NCBI GenBank assembly: GCA_964291485.2
Contig: OZ220224.1
Location: 4,588,001 to 4,652,000, forward strand
Reading direction: 5' to 3'
Origin: Kistimonas sp964291485
Lineage (GTDB): Bacteria; Pseudomonadota; Gammaproteobacteria; Pseudomonadales; Endozoicomonadaceae
DNA: 64,000 nt
Position 1 is the first letter of the stretch; each line of letters starts with the position of its first letter. The position numbers and the translations under genes are program-made. The notes under the pieces were generated by a model. That model searched no databases. It had not been told where the DNA came from and worked only from the letters and a program-made list of their open reading frames with translations. Below are positions 19,939-28,794 of the stretch, one piece after another.

Positions 19939-20857
19939 GAGCCAGTCGTTCGATCAACAGCTGGATAAAACGCTCCCTGTCGATATCCATCATGATTTCA
20001 GCATTACAGTGACCTTCTGTGTGCTTACCATCGAAATCCACAACCGTCATACCATGGCTTTGCACTCCGCTGGTTTCGACGGTCACATGGGCTTTCCTGC
20101 CACTGAACAGTGTGGGATCCAGCAACCAGGCAATGGTGCAGGGGTCATAGAGATGCGCACCTTCTGTTGTGTAACCACAGCGCACACTCTGGCGGGTGTA
20201 AAATTCCATCATTTGAGCGACGGCAGTACTGACGGGATTCCCCAGATTCCGGATCTGCTCAACTTCCTCATCAAAGATCAGCGCCTTGTAGGTCACGTCC
20301 AGCCCCAACATGACAATGGGTATACCAGAACGGAACACCACATCACCCGCGACCGGATCGGTCAGGATATTGAACTCTGCCGCTGGCGTAATATTGCCGA
20401 AGGTACCACCGCCCATCAGGACAATCTGCCTGATCTTGCTGCGCAGTGACGGCCAGCCTGTGAGCAAAACAGCAATATTGGTCAAAGGGCCAATCGGCAC
20501 CAATGTCACTGGTGTTTCAGATTCACGTAACAGTTTCGCCAGCAACTCGACTGCCGTCATATCCTCAGGCTCGAAACCAGGCTCGGGTAACACCGCGCCA
20601 TCCAGCCCGGTTTCTCCCATCAGGTCTGAGGGCGTAATCGGGCCACTTAGTGACGAATCCGCCCCGGCTGCTACCGGCGGACGAAGTCCCGCCAGCGACA
20701 ACACCCTAAGAGCGTTATACAAGGTCTTGTCGATCGTCTGGTTTCCTGCCACCACCGTGACACCCAGCAGCTCCAGCTCATCACTTGCACCGGCCAGTAA
20801 CAGCGCCAGGGCATCATCATGGCCAGGATCACAGTCAATGATGATCGGACAACGCAT
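19931..20857 (-). CDS. Inosine/uridine-preferring nucleoside hydrolase
   Basis: Hydrolyses ribonucleosides to base and ribose. From the ATG at 20857 it has 308 residues, the family norm. The calcium-binding aspartate cluster is PIIIDCDPGHDDALALLLA at the N-terminus; LVPIGPLTNIAVLL and IVLMGGG are also present, as is the C-terminal Asp in HLYDPCTIAWLL. An upstream in-frame ATG at 20938 adds 27 unrelated residues; GGTGGA precedes the chosen start. The gene is bracketed by small RNA copies 1 and 2. Confidence 0.93.
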   Translation of the reverse strand: MRCPIIIDCDPGHDDALALLLAGASDELELLGVTVVAGNQTIDKTLYNALRVLSLAGLRPPVAAGADSSLSGPITPSDLMGETGLDGAVLPEPGFEPEDMTAVELLAKLLRESETPVTLVPIGPLTNIAVLLTGWPSLRSKIRQIVLMGGGTFGNITPAAEFNILTDPVAGDVVFRSGIPIVMLGLDVTYKALIFDEEVEQIRNLGNPVSTAVAQMMEFYTRQSVRCGYTTEGAHLYDPCTIAWLLDPTLFSGRKAHVTVETSGVQSHGMTVVDFDGKHTEGHCNAEIMMDIDRERFIQLLIERLARY

Positions 20858-20988
20858 TATTCCACCACTTTGTTCATTGTTTGGACTGATCATAGGCGGC
20901 TTTTGGCTGACGGCAAGACAGGAATAGCCGCTATCCACCGTGTTTCTTTCGAGCGAGTCGGATCGGATGTGAAGAACAAAAGGTAGAA

Positions 20989-21266
20989 ACAGAAACGGAG
21001 CCCTAAGGCTCCGTCAGAATTCATCTTGTACAAGCGGATTACTTTGAAGAATGTGCGAACAATACCTTGTTCTTCTTCCCTGGCTCCGGTTCCTGCCGGA
21101 CTGTTTACACAGCCTTCTTCGCACTCACCGGCATCCTGCTTCTGTCAGCATCACAAAAAAGCATCCTGCAAAATAATCAACTTGTCCGCGGTTGTTTTTC
21201 TTATTGGTGCGGTCAATTTTTTTATTTTTATTCTTCTTATTATTATTTTTGCTTCTTCTTGTTGTG
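20989..21266 (-). ncRNA. CrcZ/CrcY-like small RNA, copy 2
   Basis: Predicted transcript of about 278 nt. The promoter-defined +1 falls on CACAACAAGAAGAAGC, followed by AATAATAATAAGAAGAA and a long AANAANAA-rich run, the richest of the three copies. Then come a CCGC/GCGG stem with an A-rich loop, the long-range stem 21169-21184 with 21031-21046, and the terminal hairpin ACGGAGCC/GGCTCCGT (20995-21014) followed by TTTCTGTTTCT. Its central part is clearly similar to copy 1. It lies between the stop of the lipoprotein gene and the start of the nucleoside hydrolase gene, all on the minus strand; the terminator separates it from the latter. Confidence 0.8.
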
Positions 21267-21276
21267 ACATTGCTTT

Positions 21277-21293
21277 AGCAGACGCCATGCCAA
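21277..21293 (-). promoter_or_regulatory. Sigma-54 type promoter of small RNA copy 2
   Basis: Minus strand TGGCAT-GGCGT-CTGCT: GG and GC exactly 10 bases apart, the best RpoN match of the three. Confidence 0.78.
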
Positions 21294-21368
21294 AAATGTT
21301 ATTGCCTTATAAAACAATAGGTTATAGGAAACCGATCGATCAGAACCCACTTTAACCCGCACAACATT

Positions 21369-21433
21369 GTTACACCCGTAAGCATTTCGGGTAACACGTA
21401 TACCACGCCGGTAACAGTCTCTTTCAAGGTAAC
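21369..21433 (-). promoter_or_regulatory. Upstream activator array of copy 2 (CbrB-like)
   Basis: GTTAC at 21369 and GTAAC at 21391, 21411 and 21429 (plus-strand reading). The nearest lies 103 bases upstream of the predicted start, as in copy 1. The farthest site overlaps the last codons of the lipoprotein gene. Confidence 0.7.
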
Positions 21434-22020
21434 ACCTGCCGACGTTCGCTGGCCGGATAGGAAGGACACTGGAACCAGTGCTCACGGGAAAAGTCATATC
21501 GATAACAAGCTTCACCCCCGCTTGGATTGGCATTGTTATCCCCGGGCCGATACAGCGGAAAGTAGCGATAGAGCTGACCATCAAACACATCGAACCGGTC
21601 ATGCCCCATATAGCCGTGTTGCTGTTCGCGGCTCAACTCCGCCATATCCGATTCTGCATAACCGCCATAGACCGGTTCCAGCCGCTGTAGTATCGGGTAA
21701 CTCCCGCTGCCGGCGGCACGTGTCAGCAATACGATAACCGGCAGATGGCCTGCAGCCGGTAACAACCAGATTTTTTCCGGTGTACCGTCCCGCTCTAGCT
21801 GCATCCGCTGCTCCTCCTTGCCATCCCGGATTGTCACATCCATCGATCCGATGGATGCCGCTTCACCTGCTGGCACCATCACGCAGACTTTGACCTCACC
21901 GACATGTGCAGATATACCACTGCACGGGCTTGGCTCCTGATGATTTTCATTCAAACCGGAACATCCAGACAGCAACAGGATCAACCATATCACTGGTAAA
22001 CTTCGAATCCATCTCGTCAC
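21424..22020 (-). CDS. Hypothetical lipoprotein
   Basis: 198 residues from a GTG start at 22020, chosen because GAGG precedes it and because it places the signal sequence at the N-terminus. The lipobox LLLSGC has its Cys near residue 19. The mature part has several Cys, a YSREHW-like ending and no motif I recognise. It probably sits in the inner or outer membrane, facing the periplasm. It diverges from pdxH. Confidence 0.75.
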   Translation of the reverse strand: MTRWIRSLPVIWLILLLSGCSGLNENHQEPSPCSGISAHVGEVKVCVMVPAGEAASIGSMDVTIRDGKEEQRMQLERDGTPEKIWLLPAAGHLPVIVLLTRAAGSGSYPILQRLEPVYGGYAESDMAELSREQQHGYMGHDRFDVFDGQLYRYFPLYRPGDNNANPSGGEACYRYDFSREHWFQCPSYPASERRQVLP

Positions 22021-22140
22021 AAGTATTACCTCGGGTGTAGGTATCAATTTCGTTACGCTATAAGATAGCGAGTGTTGAATTTTCGCCAATACTGCCAGCA
22101 TCACAGCTTACGGCGATTGCCAGCCAGTTAAGGACCCACC

Positions 22141-22779
22141 ATGGATATCAGCGCATTACGTGAAGAATACACCCGCGACGGATTGAGCCGGGAAGATCTC
22201 ACCCCGAACCCGGTTGAGCAATTCGAACGCTGGTTTTGCCAGGCCCAGGCATCCGAGATCCCGGAACCCAACGCCATGAGTATTGCCACGGCAACAGCAG
22301 CGGGCATACCCTCACTGCGCACTGTACTGCTGAAATACTTTGACCACTCCGGTTTCGTTTTCTTCACCAACTACGAAAGCAACAAGGCCAGGGAGATTGA
22401 CGAAAACCCCAACGTTGCGCTGCTCTTTCTATGGCTGGGCCTCCAGCGACAGGTCATCATCAAGGGTCGAGCTGAAAAAATCAGTAAAACGGAAACCCTC
22501 AAATACTTTATGAGCCGCCCCCATGGCAGTCAGCTGGGCGCCTGGTGTTCCGAGCAAAGTTCCGTCATCACCAACCGGCAAATCCTTGAACTGAAACTGG
22601 ACGAGATGAAGCGCAAGTTCAGCAAGGGAAAAGTGCCGGTACCTTCATTCTGGGGCGGATATCGTGTGGTGCCATCCAGCATTGAGTTCTGGCAAGGTCG
22701 ACCGAACCGTTTACATGATCGCTTTCAGTACTCACTGCAGGAAAGCAGTGACTGGCAAATAGACCGTCTGGCCCCCTGA
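22141..22779 (+). CDS. pdxH: Pyridoxine/pyridoxamine 5'-phosphate oxidase
   Basis: FMN enzyme forming pyridoxal 5'-phosphate from the pyridoxine or pyridoxamine form. 212 residues, the family standard. Motifs: PNAMSIATATAAGIPSLRTVLLK (FMN binding), FFTNYESNKAREIDENPNVALLF, and the C-terminal WGGYRVVPSSIEFWQGRPNRLHDR signature. AAGGA precedes the ATG. It supplies PLP, used here by the class III transaminase. Confidence 0.97.
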   Translation: MDISALREEYTRDGLSREDLTPNPVEQFERWFCQAQASEIPEPNAMSIATATAAGIPSLRTVLLKYFDHSGFVFFTNYESNKAREIDENPNVALLFLWLGLQRQVIIKGRAEKISKTETLKYFMSRPHGSQLGAWCSEQSSVITNRQILELKLDEMKRKFSKGKVPVPSFWGGYRVVPSSIEFWQGRPNRLHDRFQYSLQESSDWQIDRLAP

Positions 22780-23493
22780 AAGTTATTCCAGCGATTTGAT
22801 TACGGATTGTTATGAACAGGCTGTTTTTACCCGTCAGTCTGTTCATAATTCCCGTAACACTCTTTTGTCAACACCTGAATCCAGAGCCTTTCCAAAACTT
22901 AACTACAACTTACTCACAGACATTTCATCAATCCTGCAGCGCCATTCACTGTTCACAGTTTCTGTTTATAAGCATGTGATTATCGTCGGGAACACCTTTG
23001 CAAGAAGGATATATCATATTGAAAAATATAGATATTTTATTGCTGTTTATTTTTTAATCAGCATAATGATCTGCTATTATTTTTCACTTCAAAGTCTTCG
23101 GAAATCCGTAGTAACTTACCCTATATTGCCTCGCGCTGTGCATAAATCTTCTAATCAGCGTCTTCAGTACCACATTCCATTAATCCACAACCGAATACAC
23201 CGTCTTTCATTGCAATCGAAAGGCACTATTTTCCAGGTTGAACCTATTTTTCAACAAAACACAGACAAACTATCCACAACCTATCTTCAGTGTTTTCAAG
23301 TGATAATTTCCATTCACATGAACTGTGGGAAAGTGTGTGATTATTATCGGGATGGCCGTCGAGAAGCTGCGCTTTATCTATCCCGCACAGAACTGTTCGT
23401 TTTTTGATCAGAGATTAGCCGACTTACACTGTAAAAATTGCCGACAACCTTATACGCTGTTCTGTGGACGAGAAGAAAACAGCAGGGATAGTG
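22780..23493. other. AT-rich gap with no supported gene
   Basis: About 700 bases after pdxH. Open frames exist on the plus strand, but their translations look random and lack ribosome sites. Several TCCACA-containing motifs occur, too poor a match to be a replication origin. I see no RNA gene. Confidence 0.5.
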
Positions 23494-24330
23494 ATGCGCT
23501 TTGCAAAGTACTGGCAAAAAGATACCGTCACCCTTCATGGCAGAAATGGTGAATCGGCCTCTGTCACCGGCTGGGGAGCTTCCAATGAGAGCCATGCTGA
23601 AGCACGTCGTCATGCAACAGAACGCGCAGAATTGCTGGCTAACATACTTCAACAAAAACATACCCTGCACGACTACGAATACGCTGACGACTACATTCGT
23701 GAAGAGCAGCTGGTCGAGATAAAGAACAGCGAAAATGAGGTTGTCGCAATACTTTCCCGCAACAGTTATGGCGCGGTGATTCTGAATACGGATCGCGTGG
23801 TCTTTGGCGACATTGACATTCATAAACCGGGCTTTATGGCACGGTTACTGCGATACATTGGCATTCCACTGAAGAACAAGCAGTACTACCTAAAAAAGAT
23901 TGAGTCCTATCACAATACCCACCCGTCCCTGGTTTTCCTGGTTTACGAAACCTGCGCGGGCCTTCGTTTTATTATCAGTAACCGGGAAATGGCACCGGAT
24001 GCACCGGAAGTTAAAACACTCTTCAAAGCGCTCAAGGTAGATCCACTTTACAGCCGCCTCTGCCACGCGCAGTCAAGCTTTCGGGCACGTCTCAGCCCCA
24101 AGCCATGGCGAATTGGCATGGATCGCCCACAAAGCCGCTTTCCACGGCTTGAACCCCAACAACAGCATGACTTTGACCTTTGGCTACACACCTACCAAAT
24201 AACCGCCAGCAACTATGCCAGCGCACATTTTATGGCAGCTTTTGGTGAGGCGGGAGTACCTGAGGATGTTCAACTCGTATTAGATATCCACAACAAATAT
24301 GCCTGTCAACAGGGCGCGCCACTGGCTTGA
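23494..24330 (+). CDS. Conserved hypothetical protein (possible primase-polymerase-like core)
   Basis: 278 residues from the ATG at 23494 (AGGGA six bases upstream); a GTG at 23464 is less likely. Conserved-looking blocks: NSYGAVILNTDRVVFGDIDIHKPG, YETCAGLRFIISNREMAP and DPLYSRLCHAQSSFRARLSPKPWRIG. From memory, proteins with the same blocks occur in many bacteria as uncharacterised proteins. The DxD pair in GDIDI followed by a T/C-AGLR strand faintly recalls archaeo-eukaryotic primase folds; that is a guess needing a profile comparison. It stands alone, with no operon partner. Confidence 0.8.
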   Translation: MRFAKYWQKDTVTLHGRNGESASVTGWGASNESHAEARRHATERAELLANILQQKHTLHDYEYADDYIREEQLVEIKNSENEVVAILSRNSYGAVILNTDRVVFGDIDIHKPGFMARLLRYIGIPLKNKQYYLKKIESYHNTHPSLVFLVYETCAGLRFIISNREMAPDAPEVKTLFKALKVDPLYSRLCHAQSSFRARLSPKPWRIGMDRPQSRFPRLEPQQQHDFDLWLHTYQITASNYASAHFMAAFGEAGVPEDVQLVLDIHNKYACQQGAPLA

Positions 24331-24355
24331 AACGATAGTAATGAATAACTAAGAG

Positions 24356-24721
24356 CTATCTGCCAGGGCGTCGACTTCGGACACCGGGGTTCCGCATACG
24401 TTGCTGCTTTCTTTGCCATCTTGCGGCTTTGGCCTGGCGCTTCTGATACCGCCGTTGCTGCCTTGTAGTATGCAACCTTATACGCCGATCCCTAATGGCA
24501 ACTTGATAATCAGTCTGCAATGTTGCGTTGTGATGTGGATTATTCTCAAACCAGTTATCAAGATCAACCAGAGGCATATTTATATGGCATAAAAACGCGC
24601 CAACAGCCTTCACGAACCGGTATAGCCATGGCGCTCCCTCCTCATCATCCCAAGCAAAATGCGATGCACTCATCCATGTAAGTGTCACATTTTTATTGTT
24701 ATTGCTTATAGAGACAGACAT
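24356..24721 (-). CDS. Hypothetical basic protein
   Basis: 121 residues, not recognised. The N-terminal two thirds contain several Trp and look globular; the last 35 residues are strongly basic (many R, K and Q), which would suit nucleic-acid binding. GAGAG lies about 11 bases before the ATG. It is convergent with the preceding gene. Confidence 0.5.
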   Translation of the reverse strand: MSVSISNNNKNVTLTWMSASHFAWDDEEGAPWLYRFVKAVGAFLCHINMPLVDLDNWFENNPHHNATLQTDYQVAIRDRRIRLHTTRQQRRYQKRQAKAARWQRKQQRMRNPGVRSRRPGR

Positions 24722-24950
24722 TTTAGCGATTGTCTCTCTATCATTGATAAAATGTTGATACCATCCATGCGCTTATTTCCCCTCCTCCGTATTTTTCCAT
24801 AAACTTCTAACAAATTAACATGTTACCAATAGACCTTTACATCTGCAGAGGGTTCACACGAGCTTCATTTAAATAGTCTCATTCCATGTGCCATCAGAAC
24901 AGACCTTTATATCCCTATAACCGGCCTGTTCTATCCACATAGAGCTCAAC

Positions 24951-25799
24951 CTATTTAAGACCATCTGCATAACGCAAATAGTCATTTACTTTTACGACAC
25001 CTGAATACTTCTCCATGGCCTCTGCATCAGTCATACCCGGCGGGACTATGCCCGGTTTTCCCGGCTGCCAGTCAACCGGCGTTGCCAAACCGGTTCGATC
25101 CGAGAACTGAATAGCATCCAATGTTCGCAGTATTTCATCCACATTGCGTCCCGTTGTCATGGGATACGACATGGTTAACCGAACTCTCTTATCTGGACCA
25201 ATGATAAATACGGTACGTACTGTTGCATTATCCTTTGCACTACCCAAACCTTCTTTCTGGACTTCAGGACCCCGAGCTTCACCTGATTCCCCGGGCAACA
25301 TGTTGTACTGCCTTGCAATATCAATAACATTGTCAAAACCCGGGCTGTTTCCGATAACAGCAAAAGGCAGACGCTCATCATTCTCCCGTTCAAGAAAACG
25401 ATTAATGTCGTTGACCCAGCGGTTATGCTCATCAACCGTATTAATGCTCAGTACATACAAGCTGGTTTTACGACGCTGAAAATCCCCGATACGCTTCGCC
25501 AGTGCACCGATCTCAGTGGTACAAACTGGCGTAAAATCCTGCGGATGAGAAAATAAAATACTGTAACGACCTTCTAGCTGATCATGAAAATGAATTTCAC
25601 CATTCGTGCTGTTCGCGTAAAAGTCAGGAGCCTCACTACCGATATTCAATCCATAAGCAGTGGATATATTGAAAGCGCACAATATCAAAAAAAACAGAAT
25701 ACCTCTCTCGCGAAAGCCATGGATGACACTCATCCACCATTTCAAGCTTTCCCGATAGCACTTCATCCGTTTACACAACGTATCCAGCCAGGTATTCAT
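24951..25799 (-). CDS. 1-Cys peroxiredoxin (AhpC/TSA, Prx6-like), exported or membrane-anchored
   Basis: Reduces peroxides through a peroxidatic Cys. 282 residues, some 50 longer than cytoplasmic relatives. The extension carries a basic stretch and a hydrophobic segment (about 33-50, ending STAYG), a signal or anchor. Peroxidatic C93 is in HPQDFTPVCTTE; the LSINTVDEHNRWVNDI and YPMTTGRNVDEILRTLDAIQ stretches are Prx6-type. Strong ribosome site GGAGG before the ATG at 25799, so the long form is real. A periplasmic Prx6-type enzyme is unusual. Confidence 0.9.
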   Translation of the reverse strand: MNTWLDTLCKRMKCYRESLKWWMSVIHGFRERGILFFLILCAFNISTAYGLNIGSEAPDFYANSTNGEIHFHDQLEGRYSILFSHPQDFTPVCTTEIGALAKRIGDFQRRKTSLYVLSINTVDEHNRWVNDINRFLERENDERLPFAVIGNSPGFDNVIDIARQYNMLPGESGEARGPEVQKEGLGSAKDNATVRTVFIIGPDKRVRLTMSYPMTTGRNVDEILRTLDAIQFSDRTGLATPVDWQPGKPGIVPPGMTDAEAMEKYSGVVKVNDYLRYADGLK

Positions 25800-26045
25800 T
25801 CATACACCTCCACCTGCTATTCAAACTGAAGCCATTGCTGCAGGCCTGATACAATGCTTCATTAAGGGCAAACCATGCGCCGGCTCACCCTTGCCCAACA
25901 CACGCCAAAAGTGTTGATCGAATATAGTTCACCGCTGAAATCGCGTTCCTTTGCTGGTTAGACCGTTTGAAAATATCAGGAAAAAACCCGTAGTAAGGGA
26001 TTTCAACACCATCTGTTATTTCTGATTCGTTTGAAAAATGGACAT

Positions 26046-26075
26046 AAAAAAACGCAGCAATGCTGCGTTTTTTTA
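26046..26075. terminator. Bidirectional Rho-independent terminator
   Basis: AAAAAAACGCAGC, loop AAT, GCTGCGTTTTTTT. It ends the minus-strand gene just upstream of it. Confidence 0.9.
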
Positions 26076-26093
26076 TGCGTTATAGCATGACTG

Positions 26094-26429
26094 TCAAGCA
26101 ACGCTTTCCTTGCGCTCAGCCTTCAGTGCATCGGTCATTCGGTAGAGTTCCATAAATACAGTGTGATATTCATCATCACGGATAGTATTCGGGAAGTTGT
26201 CATACGCCACTGCGTTAAACTGGGCATGCACCAACACCCTCACTGTCTGTCTGGGAAGACTGATGCGCCACGGCAACCGTTTGACCGGTTTTCGCTTTGC
26301 TGTACGACTACAGGCGTAGGGCACAAACTCCCGTAATGCCTTTTCACTGCTGGCCCGAACCACCATGAGATTCGGGTTATCACTATGCTGCACGATACTT
26401 ATAATACCGCTGCTGGTCAGTAGCCACAT
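26094..26429 (-). CDS. Conserved hypothetical protein (MWLxTxxGxxSIVQ family)
   Basis: 111 residues from the ATG at 26429 (AGGGA seven bases upstream); a GTG at 26447 adds six residues. The start MWLLTSSGIISIVQHSDNPN and the later YDNFPNTI...Y...VFMELYRM match a small conserved family of unknown function that I recall from many bacteria. Soluble, probably one alpha/beta domain. Confidence 0.75.
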   Translation of the reverse strand: MWLLTSSGIISIVQHSDNPNLMVVRASSEKALREFVPYACSRTAKRKPVKRLPWRISLPRQTVRVLVHAQFNAVAYDNFPNTIRDDEYHTVFMELYRMTDALKAERKESVA

Positions 26430-26520
26430 GATGCGTCCCTGCGTCACGTTTAAGGTTCAATTTCAGCTTAGGCGATAAATGGGAGAAATTCCGTACCACC
26501 TATCCACAGGTTCGCTATTG

Positions 26521-26784
26521 ATGATTTCTTACAGGCAACATTTCAGCCGTATTCTTACCGCAACACTGGCAGGCGTACTGATAATCCTGCTATCCGGCTG
26601 CACGCGTGATGAGTATGAACCCTATTATGACGAGTGGAATAACAACCCGTTCAACTGTCTTCGTCTACCTTATTCACAGCAAGAGGAATGTCTGAAGGCA
26701 CAACGTATACCTTATGACGACTATATGGAGGAGAGGGACAAACTGCTGGCTCCTTCATCTGAAGACAACGAAAACAGCCGTTGA
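26521..26784 (+). CDS. Small hypothetical lipoprotein
   Basis: 87 residues from the ATG at 26521. Signal peptide with lipobox LLSGC (Cys near residue 27), then a short acidic, Tyr-rich mature part. No function recognised. It may be transcribed with the DUF885 gene 156 bases downstream. Confidence 0.7.
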   Translation: MISYRQHFSRILTATLAGVLIILLSGCTRDEYEPYYDEWNNNPFNCLRLPYSQQEECLKAQRIPYDDYMEERDKLLAPSSEDNENSR

Positions 26785-26940
26785 ATCGGGTGTTACTGCA
26801 ATCCTCTGAATATCCCGTTCCGTTTGATACGCATCAACGCTCTGTTGTAGTGACACTCCTAGAATCTGTCCGCCCGTTGCTTCATAGCAACGGGCTGTTT
26901 CGTCCTGTCATAAATACGCTTTACCAAGGACCCAACGTAC

Positions 26941-28770
26941 ATGTTCAAGAAGTCTCTACTCCCCCTCGCCATAGCTGCAGCCATGAGTTCGCCCCTTTTG
27001 CTCACTGCTTGCAGTTCATCCACAGAAGAACCCGCTCAGCTCACCACTGCCCAACAGTCACAGGAACAGCAGGCTGAACAACAGTTCCGGACAACAGTGG
27101 ATGAATATTTCAACAAGAACGTCGCCCTGAATCCGTTTACCGCACCGATGCTAGGCATCTACAGCTACAACGACCAGTTCGGTGATTACCTGAGTGACGA
27201 TTACCTGGCTGCGCAAAAGCAGTTGGAGCAGACTTACCTGGACAAGGTTGAGCAGCTTGATCGTGCCGCACTGCCACACGACCTGCAGATTGCCTACGAC
27301 CAGTTCATCTATGACCGCAAAATGGCCCTGCGTGGATTTGAATTCCCTACCCAGTACCTGCCATTCAACCAGTTCTACAGCCGTGCCAATACCTTTGCGG
27401 AACTGGGCACAGGCACTTATGCGCAGCCCTTCAAGACGGTGAAGGATTATGAGGATTTCCTGAAGAAATCTGACGGTTTCGCCCACTGGGTTGACCAGTC
27501 CATTCAGCGTATGCGCCAAGGCATGGAGCACGACGTTGTCCTGCCCCAGGTTCTGGTGAATATGGTCATTCCCCAGCTGGAAGGTTATGTCACCACGGAT
27601 TCTGAAAAGAGTGGTTTCTGGAAGCCGGTCAGCCACATGCCGGAAAGCTTCAGCGCAGAAGACCGTGAACGTCTGACTGACGCCTACCGTGAAAAAATCA
27701 CCAAAGTGATCAATCCTGCCTATACCCGTCTGGCCGATTTCCTGAAGCAGGAATACAAACCAAGAACAACCGTCGCTTACGGTGAACTGCCCAATGGCGA
27801 TGCCTGGTACCAGTACCTCGCGGATGTAAATACCACCACCACACTCTCCGCCGAAGAAATCCACGAAATCGGCAAAAAAGAAGTGGCACGTATCCTGAGC
27901 GAAATGGAACAGGCCAAGCAGGATTACGGCTTCAAGGGTTCACTGAAAGAATTCTTTACCTACCTCAAGGGTGACCAGTTCTACTGGAAGGATCCCAAGC
28001 AGCAAGTCGCCGATTACGAAGCCTACAAGGCGCAGGTGGATGCCGTGCTGCCCAAGTACTTCCACCGCATGCCAAAAGCGGACTACGTGATCAAGCCTGT
28101 ACCCAAGGCCACTGAAAACAGTGCCGGCGTCGGTTATTACAATGAAGGGACACCGGACGGCAGCCGTCCAGGCATGTTCTTCGTAAACACCGGCCGCGAC
28201 TACCAGTTGCCCATGTGGAACAAGGAAACCCTGTTCCTGCACGAAGCCGCACCGGGCCACCACTTCCAGGTGTCCATCAAGCAGGAGCTGGAGAATGCGC
28301 CCAAGTTCCAGATCTACAGTGACTACACCGCTTACAGTGAAGGCTGGGGCGTTTACGCCGAATCACTGGGACGAATGATGGGTCTGGAGAAAGATCCTCT
28401 CCAGTACTTTGGCAAGCTGAACGAAGAGATGCTGCGCGCCATGCGTCTGGTTGTGGATACCGGCCTGCACCATTACGGCTGGAACCTCGAACAGGCCGAG
28501 CAGTATATGCGTGACAACTCTGCCCTGGGTGATGGTGATATCCATACCGAAGTCCGTCGTTATGCGGCTATTGCCGGACAGGCACTGTCCTACAAGATCG
28601 GTCAGCTGACCATCACACGTCTTCGTGAAGGCTCCCAGCAAGCACTGGGCGACCAGTTCGATATCCGCTACTTCCACGATGAAATACTGGACAGTGGTGC
28701 ACTGCCCATGACCATTCTGGAAGCCAAGATTAACAACTGGACCCAGGAACAGTTGAACAATCAGGGCTAA
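26941..28770 (+). CDS. DUF885 family lipoprotein, predicted metallopeptidase-like
   Basis: 609 residues with a lipoprotein signal (LLLTAC, Cys near 24). The DUF885 family has an HExxH-related zinc motif, seen here as LHEAAPGHHFQ near residue 435, followed by YSEGWGVYAESLGRMMG. Probably a periplasmic peptidase on the envelope; substrates unknown. AAGGA lies 10 bases before the ATG. The downstream terminator is shared with small RNA copy 3 on the other strand. Confidence 0.92.
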   Translation: MFKKSLLPLAIAAAMSSPLLLTACSSSTEEPAQLTTAQQSQEQQAEQQFRTTVDEYFNKNVALNPFTAPMLGIYSYNDQFGDYLSDDYLAAQKQLEQTYLDKVEQLDRAALPHDLQIAYDQFIYDRKMALRGFEFPTQYLPFNQFYSRANTFAELGTGTYAQPFKTVKDYEDFLKKSDGFAHWVDQSIQRMRQGMEHDVVLPQVLVNMVIPQLEGYVTTDSEKSGFWKPVSHMPESFSAEDRERLTDAYREKITKVINPAYTRLADFLKQEYKPRTTVAYGELPNGDAWYQYLADVNTTTTLSAEEIHEIGKKEVARILSEMEQAKQDYGFKGSLKEFFTYLKGDQFYWKDPKQQVADYEAYKAQVDAVLPKYFHRMPKADYVIKPVPKATENSAGVGYYNEGTPDGSRPGMFFVNTGRDYQLPMWNKETLFLHEAAPGHHFQVSIKQELENAPKFQIYSDYTAYSEGWGVYAESLGRMMGLEKDPLQYFGKLNEEMLRAMRLVVDTGLHHYGWNLEQAEQYMRDNSALGDGDIHTEVRRYAAIAGQALSYKIGQLTITRLREGSQQALGDQFDIRYFHDEILDSGALPMTILEAKINNWTQEQLNNQG

Positions 28771-28794
28771 GTGACACTGGCAGTTTAATACCCA

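Noticed and set aside
19599..21355. Small plus-strand open frames within small RNA copies 1 and 2 that share a short peptide (ILQNNQL)
   Set aside because: The shared residues come from the conserved RNA stem; frames differ elsewhere and between copies, and the signals point to minus-strand transcription.
22900..23290. Several TCCACA/TCACA motifs suggestive of DnaA boxes
   Set aside because: Few match the 9-mer well, no orderly spacing, no dnaA, dnaN or gyrB nearby.
22796..23407. 203-codon open frame after pdxH
   Set aside because: No ribosome site, AT-rich and compositionally random translation, no recognisable motif.
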